Part shown: positions 23,033 through 35,139 of the stretch, one piece after another
Position numbering within the stretch: position 1 is the first letter of the stretch
Layout of the letters: every line of letters begins with the position of its first letter
Origin: Cryptomeria japonica
Taxonomy: Eukaryota; Streptophyta; Pinopsida; Cupressales; Cupressaceae
Direction of reading: 5' to 3'
NCBI RefSeq assembly: GCF_030272615.1
Contig: NC_081411.1
Coordinates: 42,149,140 to 42,213,139, forward strand
DNA: 64,000 nt
Made by a program: the position numbers and the translations under genes
Notes under the pieces: generated by a model
Told to the model about the DNA's origin: nothing
Databases searched by the model: none
Seen by the model: only the letters and a program-made list of their open reading frames with translations

Positions 23033-23987
23033 AAACAAGGGTGGGTGAGGTTAGGTAGGAGAAATAATAAAATATTCCACAAGAGGTGGTTCACCCATCG
23101 AAGGTGGAATGTAACGACGAGATAAGATCATAAAAAATGGAATTTTTCCTACAAGACACTTTCCTATGTGCACACTTCCCTAAGTGTCTCATATGCAAAC
23201 TACTATGAAATGCATTACCCTAAGTCAACTTCAGTAAAGTCTAATTATGAGATATAATTTACACCAATACCCCCCCTTACATGAAACTTAGGGGAATGTA
23301 GACTCAAGATAACAGTGCAAGATGGGTCTTGGCTATGAGGTCATGTTAAGTACCCATGCATAATTGCAAATGTGGTCAAAGAAATAGAATCTCTCACAAA
23401 CAGATAAAGGGAGAAAACCATATGGGAAAAAACTCCCCGCCAAATGAGAGATGAAAATACAAAAGAACTCTCAAAGAAGAATGAGAAGGACAAAACCCCA
23501 TGTGAGGAAAAAGTCCCCTCCATAAGAGACAAGAAGAGAGACCAAGTAGCCCCCTCTCAATGTAGAATGTGCATCAATAGTAGATTTGATATCAATAGGA
23601 GGAGATTAAATGCAAGGTTCAAGAATGGGGTTCTATGTGGTGCATTTATGATGTATGACGTGATGCAATGCTTATGAGATGCAGAGATATTTTTTGTTTT
23701 TATGTTTATGTCATGGATTATGATGATGCAATATTTCTATTTATGCAAATACAAATGTTGTACACTATGATGATATATGATTGATGTAATATAATAATGA
23801 TACTTATATGATGTGCTAACAAGTGGTGCATGCAGGATGTGATGTTATATGTACATGCTCAAGATATGATTATATGCAAACTAATGTATGAATATGTAGT
23901 ATGGATGCAAATATTATTTTTTATGTATATAATATGCATGATGTGAACTAACATGTAATGATGCAAATGGATAATGTATGCTCAGAT
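23033..23987. other. Unassigned repeat DNA, part of a gypsy-family internal region
   Basis: No gene. The part 23690-23987 is rich in ATGATGCA-like words and matches, by eye, the stretch 47150-47500 in element T (both contain gatgtgctaac followed by tgcaggatgtgatg). It is therefore probably a remnant of the same element family. The part 23033-23680 has only short open frames. Confidence 0.45.
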
Positions 23988-25040
23988 TGTGGTACTTGCA
24001 AAAGAGAGGAAAACAACACAAACATACACACGAAACATTGCATCAAAGTTAGAAATCACAACAAAGAAAGTTAGTGAACCAAAAAGTCTTAAAATTGCTC
24101 TATGCTCCTCTATCTTTAAAGATCGTTAAGATTCAAGGTGGCTCTCAGCTTGGAAGAGCACTTGATCTCTTAGATGACAACCTAGAGAATGAGATTTAAA
24201 TGATTCTAGAATCAAAATAGATACAACTAAGATCCTAGCTATCTAATTAAGCTAAGATGAAGATGAGATATGAAAATGCTATGGAATTCAACTCACTAAA
24301 ATGATCTAAAGCATAATCTAAATGTTAAGTGCCAAAATGCTAAAGCTTGAAGACTTGAATGCTTGAGGATGACAAGATGAGCTCCTTAACCTACAAAATA
24401 ACTATAATGTAGATGCATGAAGGATTGATGTGTAGAAAGAGAAATGAGAGCACTATTTATAGGATAAATAGGGCAATGAATGGTTGAGATTGAATAATCT
24501 CAACAAGGGCTAGGATTGAAAGTTATCAATCCTTGTGAGGAATTCAATCCAATCCCAAGTTGACAAATGTCATCTTAAGAGGGGTTGAGAGGAGATGAAG
24601 GTTACCTTAGGAGGTAAGGTTGATATAACCATTAGTGGGGGACAAATTGGAAGGATCTTTTTCAATTTCAAGGAGCCTTCTTGGATAGATAAAGTCTTTT
24701 ATTCATTTGAAAAGACTTTATTCCAAATTTTCCATGTGACCCCCTCAAATTTGGGAAAAGGAAATGATTAAGTGGGTGATGGGAATCTTATGTAATTTTG
24801 GTAAAAATGATTTGATTTAGCCAAAATAGGGGATGTAACCTACATTTGTAAGATTTTGCATGTGGGGGGGATTTAAATAAATTTTGATTTATTTAAAATG
24901 CAAAAGAGTTTTTTAATTAAATATAGCTTTAATTAAACGGGGAAAGGAGTTTTGATTAAATAAGATTTATTCAATTAAATGGCTAGAGGTGATTTAATTA
25001 AACCTTAGTTTAATTAATAGATTAGGCTAGAAGAAATAGA
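23988..25040 (-). repeat. Gypsy-type LTR V, left piece (split by the LINE)
   Basis: This piece and 33430-33561 form one LTR of about 1.2 kb split by the LINE. The right end gtgtctaca followed by ttttgcccctcttt (reverse: polypurine tract AAAGAGGGGCAAAA, then TGTAGACAC) is the same LTR start as in element T. A TATA box on the minus strand (TATAAATAG, 24453-24462) fits that orientation. The left border (tgtggtac at 23988) is a guess. AT-rich inverted motifs of the TTAATTAAA type occur near both sides of the LINE. Confidence 0.55.
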
Positions 25041-25044
25041 TTTT
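25029..25044. repeat. LINE target-site duplication, left copy
   Basis: agaagaaatagatttt here and agaagaaatggatttt at 33414-33429 (one transition apart). A 16-bp duplication around a poly-T run is diagnostic of target-primed insertion of a poly-A element on the minus strand; its last Ts merge with the tail. Confidence 0.85.
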
Positions 25045-25570
25045 TTTTTTTTTGGCAAAAGTGGAAGACCACTTATATATATTAATAAAATAAAATAGTT
25101 ACAAAACCTGGCTCGATGAGCATACCGACAGGAAAGAGCCAGGAGAGAAAACCTCCAGTTATAGCTCAACTTGACACAACAAAAACCTAAAAACAACTAT
25201 GGACTAAAGCCTAGAACCTAAAATCTAAATAGCAAACTAGACATAAGGAAGGGTCATTACCAAAAACAAGGCCAATAACCCTTTTACAAAGATGATAATC
25301 ATGCATTATCATATAAAGCCAAAAAGGCCCAAGTGATCTTGATAAATATAGATTACAAAAAATCTTTAGAAGAGCAGCCGATCAAAAATGACAAAAACCC
25401 ATTGAAGGCACCATCCTATTTTTATCACATCAAAAATTAAACCAGAACCCTTTAGAGAGCTATTCTTCCATTACCACTGGAGACCTCTCTAGGTCATCAT
25501 GTTGATCAACAGGAAAATTCAAACCACTAGTGTCTTGCTACAATGAAGTGGAGCCAATTTCACCACCATC

Positions 25571-25978
25571 CTAAATAGAACCATGTTGAGGAGGAATATT
25601 TAGGTCTGGCATGGGATTATGCAGAGAAACCGATTGAACATCCGGATCTATTGTATCAACATGAGGAGCATGAAGGAGAATAAGATGGGCATTAACTTTT
25701 TGTTTAATTAGAACCATCATTTCATGTCCAATGCCCCTATAATGTTTGTCTAGAACCCTTTGAATAAAAGCAAAATTCTGCATTTCTAGTGAGTATTTGA
25801 TGTTGTCATAAATTGAAAGGAAAACATGCATGTTAAGGAGGAATTGCCATAGGAAAATACCACCTATGTAAGTTACCCCATCCCATAAGTCATACCTCTG
25901 CACTACAAGAAAAAGCTTATTATCTGGAAGGAAAACATCTTTGATCACTTTAGCAGCAATAATCTCCAAAAGAGGCAA
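25571..25978 (-). pseudogene. Extra ORF downstream of LINE RNase H
   Basis: 135 codons on the LINE sense strand, about 0.7 kb after the RNase H region. Mixed hydrophobic/charged composition (GGIFLWQFLLNMHVFLSIYD) ending MPDLNIPPQHGSI. The frame upstream (26000-26500) is open only in pieces (for example 26006-26221). I do not recognise it. It may be a C-terminal extension of ORF2 special to this LINE lineage, or chance coding in a long 3' UTR. Confidence 0.4.
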
Positions 25979-26639
25979 GGATTGAAGAAGGTCAAGAGCA
26001 TTGGATTAGAAATATTGACACCATTTGAGAATGGAATATGATTCTCCTTGCTTGGGGAAACAAAATATTCTCACTGATAATCCTTTTAATACTCTTCCAC
26101 ACCTGATAGCTATGAGAAATAAAGACCGAACCAAGATGTTCGTCTGATATATGTTCAGAAAAAGGTTACTCCCACTCTTGCACAAAAATGTTAACCCTAT
26201 AATTTCAAGGCATGTACTCAAGGTGCTCTCTACGACATGTATGACATACTGATGAATTTTGTATATCGCTTATCTCTTTGACGTCCCTAGCTAGCTACAT
26301 TAAGAAAGCATTAACTTGCCAAAAGAAAATCTCGCATATTGAAGAGTGGGATAAAACCGCCAATAAATTGATGGAGAAGATAAATTATAGCAATCTGTCT
26401 GCTCAAGCCTTGAATTTCGAGGGAAATAAATATTGGTACATGGAATTATTTTTTCACATGCTTGAAGATAAAAATCAAGTTTATTACCATTGAAGCATCC
26501 GCTAAAAGGCCATTAATAACTGTTTGTACATGAGATCGTATGATTTATCCATAATATCTCGATATGCATAATATACGTCCTACAAAAACTCATATCAATG
26601 CAAACCAAAACACTTGAAATAATGATTAGGGAATTCTTT

Positions 26640-29600
26640 TAACAACTAAGCTTTTTCTGCAAGGAAAAAATATGACTTTATAGTATCATCCAGGTAAGAA
26701 ATGATGAAATTTAAATTAAAACCATCTTTTGCTGAGTTAGCAACTACACCATCACAACCCAAGTTAGCTAGTCTATCCATGAGCCTATTTCCTTCCCTAT
26801 ATGTGTGTGACAAAATAACTTATTCAAAAGTATCTAATAAATTCCAAACTTGAGTAAGAACATAATGAATGTGTCAATTAAAAGAATTCTTGCATTTACA
26901 AGCATTAATAATAATAGAGGAGTCCCCCTCAACATGAATTTTAGTGTATCCCATTTGTTTGGCTAGAATTAACCCTTGAAGTAAAGCCTAAGATTATACC
27001 AAATTATTAGTACCTAGAGGAAATGTAGATGATTTATAGGCTCTTATCTCCCTTTATCATCCCTAATGCAAGATCCAACACCTAAAGTACCCGGGTTCCC
27101 TCATGAAGAGCCATCAAAATTTAGTATAACAAAGTTAGTTTGAGGAGGTTTCCAGATAATAGAGGCCCTATCAATTTTGATTTTATTGTCTGATGATGGT
27201 AGAGTAGTTGTAGGAAAAACAACCCGTTTCCATTCCTTAAGAATGTTTGCATCTCATCAGGTGAACAATGAGCAAGCATGCTTCTGCACATAATAGTTAA
27301 CCAGTTTTGAGATTGTTTATTCTAAAGTCTCAAAAAAACACTCAATAGAAGATGACTGATTCCTTAATATTCTTTAGTTCCTCTCCCACCAAACTGAACA
27401 TAGAATTGTTGTTGGAATAACCAACCAAATGCAATAAAAAAATGAGGATCTAAATAAAATTGGCCATGATTGAAATAATTCCCAAAGGGAATTTGGAAGA
27501 GGCATAGAAAGACTCAATTTTTTCAAGATGAAACACAAACAATCACAAGAAAAAGTACATTGGAGAAACAAATGATCAACATCCTCATTGGCTTGGCCAC
27601 ATAAAACACACAAAAAAGGTTGAGCAATCTATAGTTTATGCAATTTGTCACTAGTAAGAATTTTTTTCTGAAGGGCCAACCATGAGAAACATCCTGTTTT
27701 TGGTAAAGCTATATTGTTCCAACAAAAGAAAAAAGGTCTTTGTTTAATTTGTTGAGTCACCTTTTGTTGAAGCGATTTATAACTAAGCTTAACTGAATAA
27801 GAACCATCTTTAGAAGGAGCCCAAATTACTTTATCTTCCTTATTAGATAAAAAAATTACTTGGTGAGCTAAAGATTGAAGTACTAACCCCAAAACATTGT
27901 TATCATCAATTATTTCAAAGAAATCTTTCCATATTACCTTACCTAAATATAACTCAACTACATCTACATAATGAATAAGTTTATCTCCCCACTTTTGAGA
28001 AGCAAATGGGATTACACCTTCTAGAATTTGCAGTTGAGATAATGGAGTATACCCATTCCAAGAATCATTCCAAAAAAGGATTGATTCACCATTATTCACT
28101 TGCCAAGAGATATAGGATGTGATCACTTCTCTGGATAGCATCATGAAGTCCCACATAATAGAACCTTTAGGGGGATTAGAAATTGTAAGGATTCTATTGG
28201 GATGTGAAGAGTCAAGGTATTTTGCTTGCATAATTTGACACCATTTTGTATTACGTTTAGCATACATTTTCCAAACCAACTTACCTCCAAAAGCCAAATT
28301 TCGTTTAGAAACATCATGTAGACCTACCCCTCCCAAGTTCTTATCATTCATCATGCTGGATAGAGAAGCAAGAGGAATCTTGTTTCCTTGGGATAAGTTT
28401 CCTTTCCAAAGTAAATCTCTAATAATTTTCTCTATCTGAGTTATAACAGATTTAGGAGCCTTGAGCACAAAGATGTAATAATTAGGGATTGCAGTTAGGA
28501 CAATTTTGATGAGAAGTATTCTGCCTAAAAGAGAGAGCCATCTAACTTTCCAGGCTGCAATTTTGTCTTTAGTTCTATCTATGATATTTATCCAGTAAGA
28601 AGACCTATTAGCTCCCATAAAAAAAGGAATGCGTAAATAGGTGCAAGGAAGTTCATCAACCTTAAAACCAAAATTTTTAATAATCTTTTTTCTTATAGCC
28701 CACCTTGTATTGAATATGAATATTTTAGATTTGTGTGCATTAATCCTCTGATTTGAAACTGACAAATAAGCTTCCAAGGAATATTTCATATGCTTAGCTT
28801 CAGAAATAGATGATTTACCATAAAGAAGAGTGCCATCTACAAATAAAGTATGGGTGACAGCAATATTAGTACTTGGAATTAGAATCCCTTGCCAATTTCC
28901 ATTGGCATTCTTAAAATTGATCAATTTGCTAAAGGATTCAGCCATGATTCTGAATATAAAAGGGGATAAAGGATCCCCTTGTCTAAGGCCTTGAGTCCTT
29001 GAAAAAAATCCCATTCGGGACCCATTGATGGTGACTGAAAAATTTGCTCTGAAACACATGCCTTGATCCATCTACACCATTTTTCTGAGAAGCCAAATTT
29101 GTGAAGTACTTTCAAAAGGAAATTCCAATCCACCTTATCATATGCTTTCATCATGTCAAGTTTAACAATAAAAGAAGGCAATTGAGATGAATTAATTGAG
29201 TGCACGACTTCATGAGCAACTAAAGCACCTTCAGAAGTTTCCCTTCCAGGAACAAACCCTCCTTATTCCAGAGATATAATTTTTGGAATTAGATAATGCA
29301 ATCTAAGATAAATGGCCTTAGTGATAATTTTATAAATAGTGTTCCATAGTGAAATATGCCTAAATTTTGCAAAGGTCTTTGGCTCCTTAACCTTAGGAAT
29401 GTTTGTAATATTTGTGGTATTGAACATTTTTAAAATTGAAGAGGTTCTTCTTGATTCTTCTAGAATAGAAACCAGGTCAAAACAAATTACATCTGAACAT
29501 TTTTGAAAGAAAAGGGTCGTGAATCTATCAGGCCCCGGAGCTTTGTCTGGAGATAATAAAAAAACTACCTTATGCACTTCTTATAAAGTAAAAGGTTTCA

Positions 29601-30937
29601 TAAGAATATCATTGTCTTGTTGTGATACTAAAAGAGGAATGGGAGCTAAGACTTCTTGATCATTTACATTCGCCTTATTAACATTTGCAAAGGAAAGTAG
29701 AGTTAATAAGGACTTGAAAAATGTAACTCCTTCATCCTGAATCTCCTGTACACTAGTAAGGACTTTACCTGTCTTAGCATCATTAATTGAAAAAATAGTC
29801 AGCTACTACTCTTTTTGCTTTTGCAGATGCATGAAATTTTTTTGTGTTCCTATCCCCTTCTTTCAACCAAAGTTCTCTCGATTTTTGTCTCAAATAGATT
29901 TCTTCTCTTTTGTTAAGTTCTTCCCATTTTCATTGTAAATCTCTTTGCTTATTATAAGTGGAAGTATCCATACCATTCAAAATGATGTTCTGATGAATAT
30001 CATTAAGTTCTCTTGCAACTGATTCTTTCTCCATAAAAATATTTTTGAATGAGAGCACATTCCAAAGTTTAATTTGTGTTTTAACATGCTGCATTTTCTT
30101 GGAAAATTGATACATCCTAGATCCATTAAAACGTGGAGCATTCACCCACCATTGTCTCAATAGAGGGAGTAAATGTGGATGCCTGAACCATATTCTCTCG
30201 AACTCAAAATTTGGTTGGTGAGAAGGCATTTGAGAGCTTGAAGAAATGAAGAATGAAATAGCAAAGTGATCTAAACAAATAAGAGGTAAAATGTTCGTTT
30301 CAATTTTAAAGTTTTTAAGTAGCAAATTTTGAGATAAAGAATCTATCTAATCTCTTAGTAATTTGTGTGAAATCTCTCTCTTATTTGTCCAAGTTAACAA
30401 ACCTTTCTGAGGAACTATATCTTGTAAAGCATTGTCAGAAATGAAGCTTACAAAGTCATCAATAGTCTTATATGGGGGGATAATACCTCCCAATTTCTCT
30501 TGAAAAGAGACAATGGCATTAAAATCCCCACCCAAAATAAAATTATGATCAGGGAGTTGTTGAATAATCATTGATAAAGAATCTCAAAGTCTCTTTTTCT
30601 CATAGGTCTGTGTGGGACCATAGACATTTATAATTTTGAATGAGAGATCAAAACACTAAACATTCATCATTTGCCAATTATTGCTTTCACCAACAATCTC
30701 TATAGTCAACTTCTTTAGATTCCATAAAACTAATAAACCTCCAGATGCCCCTATAGTTGCAACATGAGAAGCTTTCCAGTTAGACCATTTAGAAACCATT
30801 GATTGAAATGTTTTTAATGATAATTTTGTCTCTTGTAAAAGCATAATATCTGCACCTAACAAGTCAAGATGGTGATTGACTTGGTTTCTCTTGTTAGAGG
30901 CATTAATACCTTTGACATTCCAAGAAATAATCTTCAT
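26640..30937 (-). pseudogene. LINE ORF2: endonuclease, reverse transcriptase, RNase H
   Basis: Starts at ATG 30935-30937 with MKIISWNVKGINASNKRNQV, the N-terminus of the AP-type endonuclease; QETK and LGGDFNAI follow (to about 30350). The RT region runs about 29577-28600 with SPDKAPGPDRF, IVKLDMMKAYDKVDW and RQGDPLSPFIF. The catalytic FADD box reads FVDG, a loss of the metal-binding pair. The zf-RVT part (27374-27760) has SWLALQKKILT and CVLCGQANEDVDHLFLQC. RNase H follows at about 27170-26700 (NFDGSS, GNPGTLGVG). Stops and frameshifts split the frame (for example at 29577, 29260 and 27614-27630). The longest intact stretch is 480 codons (27629-29071). Confidence 0.9.
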
Positions 30938-33403
30938 TGTTGTCGAGGAGAACAAAATGCTCTCCTCAGACATATTGTAAATGAAAATTTCCCATCTAAG
31001 GTGGATTGAATTCCAACCTCAATCTCCTCTTTAAGTTTAGCTACAGTTGTTTTTCTCCCTCTAGGCTTTGGAGAATTCTTAACACGACCCTGAGAAGTTG
31101 GAGATTGAGAGATGGACATGGACTATGAAAAATCAAAAGTTGACTCAAGATGTTTCGAAGCATTGAAATCCTATTTATTGGAGCTCTTATCCTCTTGAGG
31201 TTTAGATGCAAATGGTGATTGACAATAGAAATGATGAATATTATCAGCTTCATCGTGATCAAGTAAATCAAAAGTTAGTGATCCCTCATTAACAAGTGGC
31301 AAACCATTAACAAGATCAAAACCAAGGGGCAGATCATTATTCTAATGAAACTCTATTTCTATTTGTGTACTGATATATACTTTTCTAAAATTCCATTAAG
31401 ATGATAGACTTCAGGTACATCTTCTTCATGCAAAATCTCATCTACAATTTCATCAAAAAGTTGGGATTCTACAGATCAAAGCAAATCATTAGCTATTAAC
31501 TCCAGATCATTTGGAGGATTTTGGGAAGCTAGATATTGGTGCCATTGAAGATAAAAATGTTGTTTATGGCTATCTGAATGAAAGTTGTTCAGAATATGAA
31601 TTGGTAACTTGTTATTAACAATCTCATATACTAGGTTTTCAAAGTAATCCATTCTCTCTTTTTTGGGAGTCAAAAAGGTTGGAATGTGAAAAAAACCCCT
31701 CTTTTATCAATTGGAGAACTTCCTTGGTTATACTAAACTTGGGAAATTTCAAATCAAAATTCTCGGGGATAGCCAAGTGCTAAATAGATTGATTCATCTT
31801 AGATGAATTTACAAAGGAAACAAATAATTCCACCAATGACTTGAGAAAGAGAAGAAAAGTATGTTCTGATTTATTAATGGAAAACCCTTGATAACCCCAT
31901 AAAGAGAGGTATTTATTGTTATGACCAGCCATATGTGAATTAGGTTCACAATATTTCCATGAGTTTTTAAGAGTACATGATGAAGGGTCAAAAGAATGGT
32001 CATCACACACCTTAATCTCTGAACAAGAGGATCCTTGACATTGAAAATTAAAATGACCCAAAAAAAATGAATGACAATCAACAGCCACCGGATCTTGTAT
32101 AGACACTACTTGCTCCCAACAACCATATTTCGAAGCAATAGAGATTAAATTTGGAAAAGCCTTGGAAAGATCTAGCAACAAACATGCTCAAATAGGAAGA
32201 TGGGTCATCTCAAAAGGTATAAGGTCATGCTTTACAAAAATACCCATATGATTTGAAAAGAGTTCAATTAATTTGAAATCTCTATATTCTAAAGGGAGAT
32301 CAGGAAAAGAAACCCAGAAAGGGGCAAACTTGCATATGTTTAAATCGATTTTAAAATTAGAAATCCATGGGATAGTAAATAGATCAAATCCCTTGTAAAA
32401 CCAACCTTTAAATCAGTGAATCTTATCTCTATTCTCTTTTGACTCAAAAATTGCAATGAAGAACTCAAAACCATTATCAGTATTAAAAATCTCTTTAACA
32501 CCTGCCCAATATTTTTTACCCCAATCATTTTATTCAAAGGATGATGGAGAGGACTTCCAGAACTTACCAATAAGAGCTCGTTCTTTAAGATGGGAGACTT
32601 GTGGCAAAAGCAAATGTTCAGGAAGCATAATCAAACAAGTGGCCTTTTGCCTAACATTTTCCATTGTGAAAGCATCTTTCTTGTGAGGCAACTCGTTACC
32701 ATGTAACTTATTTCTCCAAACTTTGAATGAATCATGAGGTACCCTCTGGGAGCCCTCCAAATCTAGCTTCCGCAAAGTCTTTGTATGATTTTGTTTGAAG
32801 GGCGGTCTAGGATTCAAAGAAGATACCTAAGGTTTATCATTATCATGCAGAGGGATATTAATTGGGTAAGACAGAAACATAGGTTTTTGCAGAGGAATAG
32901 AGTTAGGCCAAGAGGGAACTGGATTGCGTGGAGGAATGCATTTAGGCCATGAAAGGTGAGGCCAAGAAAGCCCTTTCACAAAAGCTGCATTAGGGTTTTT
33001 GGATTTCAAGTATGTCTCTGCCCTAAATCGCAGTTTATCTAAAAACCCCAAATTTCTATCTGGTTGTTTTGAAATAGGGGACCAATCATCCTCGCATATA
33101 TATTGAAAACAAGATGTTTTCCTTAGACAATCACTTAGAAGGGCGGTAATTTTTTGAAGATAGATGTTCGATAAATCCATAAAAACTATTTCCATGTTGA
33201 CCTCTAAAACCTCCACCTGCTCCTTGTTGGTAATCTTTTGGTGACAAATGTTGGCAAAAACCATAAAGGCTATTTCCATGTTCGCCTCTGAAACCTCCAC
33301 CCGCTCCTTGTTGAAAATCGCTCCATTCTCTACCATTGTATTGAGTCCTTGCATGGGACGAGGTTTGAAATTTTTTTCCCGCCGAAGACCAGCTCTCCTT
33401 CAT
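30934..33403 (-). pseudogene. LINE ORF1 (RNA-binding Gag-like protein)
   Basis: Reading minus from 33403, pieces in different frames give a Gly-rich start with two near-identical units (QQGAGGGFRGEHGNSLYGF and a sister), then a Pro/Trp segment (SWPHLSWPKCIPPRNPVPSW). From about 32600 to 31780 follows a plant DUF4283-like region (FWVSFPDLPLEYRDFKLIE, then LLLDLSKAFPNLISIASKYG), with a remnant of the zinc-knuckle zone after it. The end is basic (RVKNSPKPRGRKTTVAKLK). Several stops and frameshifts separate the pieces. The stop TGA at 30934-30936 overlaps the ORF2 ATG. The order is that of plant L1 ORF1; the repeated Gly-rich start is less usual. Confidence 0.75.
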
Positions 33404-33429
33404 CTACTCCATCAGAAGAAATGGATTTT

Positions 33430-33561
33430 AATCAAGTGTTTAATTTGATTAATAGGTTGATAGGGATATTAACTAAACCTTAATTTAATTAATAGATGAA
33501 TAAATGATGATTAAATGAATAAAATTCATTTAAATAGTTGTGCAAGTTTTAGGTGTCTACA
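33430..33561 (-). repeat. Gypsy-type LTR V, right piece
   Basis: Continuation of LTR V after the LINE target duplication; it ends gtgtctaca at 33561. The T element LTR has the same end and the same adjoining polypurine tract. Confidence 0.7.
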
Positions 33562-33576
33562 TTTTGCCCCTCTTTG
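33562..33576 (-). other. Polypurine tract of element V
   Basis: The minus strand reads CAAAGAGGGGCAAAA directly before the LTR start TGTAGACAC. Element T has the same tract at 45089-45102. Confidence 0.8.
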
Positions 33577-33962
33577 AAGTGACGTGTCACCACATGTTGA
33601 TTCAAAGAAAAACATTTTATTTCTCGCTGAAATCATCAATATGAAAAATTTAGTCGATATGAAATATCGATATGAAGTTGATATTCAGTATGATGATATG
33701 CCCCCTCGTGCGATAAATTGAGAAAAATTGTGTGTGTTGAGGGAGTAGTGCAAAGTGCGACGATTTTTGGATGTTTTGTTTGAAACTTTTTTTTTTTTTG
33801 GTCTTTTTTAAATTTTGGATTTTTTTTTGGATTTTTAAAATTTATCACCCAATAGATTTTATTAAAAATGATATTTAAAATTGGCGGCGGGACTATGTAG
33901 GGAGAGTGCACACATGCCCCACACATCCACCGAGGCATCATAGCGACCTAAGTCATCATGGG

Positions 33963-33970
33963 CTATATAA
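33963..33970 (+). promoter_or_regulatory. TATA box of antisense PMD gene
   Basis: ctatataa about 80 bp upstream of ATG 34043-34045, in a local GC-richer block. It faces opposite to the element V polypurine tract and so would drive transcription antisense to the retrotransposon. Confidence 0.6.
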
Positions 33971-34116
33971 GCCTCCAAGGGCCCATTTCCACCTCATTTG
34001 CACTCATCTTTAGAGAATTAGAGCTTTGAGGAGAGAGAGGAGATGGAACCCCCTACCACCATCACCGTTTCGAGTGCATTCATTGATTTGAGAGACCCCC
34101 AGAATATGGCCCATCG

Positions 34117-35139
34117 GTGAGTTCAATCTTCTAACCCTTCTTGTAAAATTTTAGCTTAGATTTTAGTCATTTTTGGTAGATTTTTGGATTTTTCGAGCTA
34201 GCTAGGCTTTGTTGCACGTTTTTAATTTTTAGCTTCTTTTTGTGCATTTGATCCTTCTTTTTATGCATTATGATATTTTTTTATGACGCATTTAATCGCA
34301 TTGAATTTTGTCAGATTTTGTATGGTCAAAACAGTTTTTGTGCATATGGTGAACATAGTGGCGCATCTGATGCATTTCATAATGCATTTAATAAACAATA
34401 TGGCGCATATGATAAATATTATAGCGCATATGATGAATCTTTTAGTGCATATGACAGATTTAATAGCGCATTCGATGAGTGTTTTAACGCATATGAAACA
34501 ATGATGAAATATTTGATTTTTGGAATTTTTTTGACATGTGTAATTTTGATGTTTAGAATTGTTATGAAGTTTTACACCCTGTCAAAGTGTCAGTTTCAAT
34601 TGAATGTGTTGATTTTGGTCAGTAATTGATGTTTTTCGTTATGAGTCTGTTGTGTTAGTTCGATTTGTGGTTTGGATAAATTTGGTCAAAGTCGATATGG
34701 TTCAAATTCGTTGAGTTTGTTTGTGATATGGGTCGGATTTCTATATGAGTCTTGTTGTCATTATGAGTCATATTTTGTTATGGGTAAACTGTTCATCATG
34801 GGTCAACTTGTCATGGTGGGTCAACTTATCGTGATGGTTTGGATTCGATATGAGTCAATTGTTGTTCGATATGGGTCAATGTTTCTAATTGTTTGATTGA
34901 TTTGCGATATGAGTCTGGACTGAACGGAACTTGACTAATTGGTATTGGAAAGTGATTTTTGATAGGAGTCCTGATATGAAGTGTGTTGCTGATTTGTGAT
35001 ATGATCTTTGATATGGGGTGTGATTGATTGATTTGAATAGGTCTTAGTTGATTGAGTGACTTTCATCATTTGATTTGTGGATTGCTTGATTGTGTAGAAT
35101 AGATGTAACTAATAGGATGATATCCATGTATTTTTATAG
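34117..35139 (+). other. Intron of PMD gene with internal short repeats
   Basis: About 1 kb with GT..AG borders. It contains a 21-bp imperfect tandem repeat (34380-34500, gcatatgatgaat-like) that is open in one frame as heptads (AYDKYYS, AYDESFS, AYDRFNS). Downstream is a dispersed TATGRGTCAA-like word (about 34690-34915, roughly ten copies). Neither looks like a coding exon of the PMD protein. Confidence 0.55.

Larger units (their letters stand above)
25041..33413 (-). mobile_element. L1-type LINE
   Basis: An 8.4-kb non-LTR retrotransposon on the minus strand. It ends in a poly-A tail (T run at 25041-25053), has a 16-bp target duplication, an ORF1 with a nucleic-acid-binding region, and an ORF2 with endonuclease, RT, zf-RVT and RNase H in L1 order. 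ORF1 ends and ORF2 starts in an ATGA overlap (30934-30937). Both ORFs carry frameshifts and stops, so it is inactive. It appears full length at the 5' end, since ORF1 begins within about 10 bp of the border. Confidence 0.92.

Noticed and set aside
34270..34629. 119-codon ORF as a protein-coding gene
   Set aside because: It lies in the PMD intron with no splice or start context; its length comes from a 21-bp repeat. Kept only as a repeat finding.
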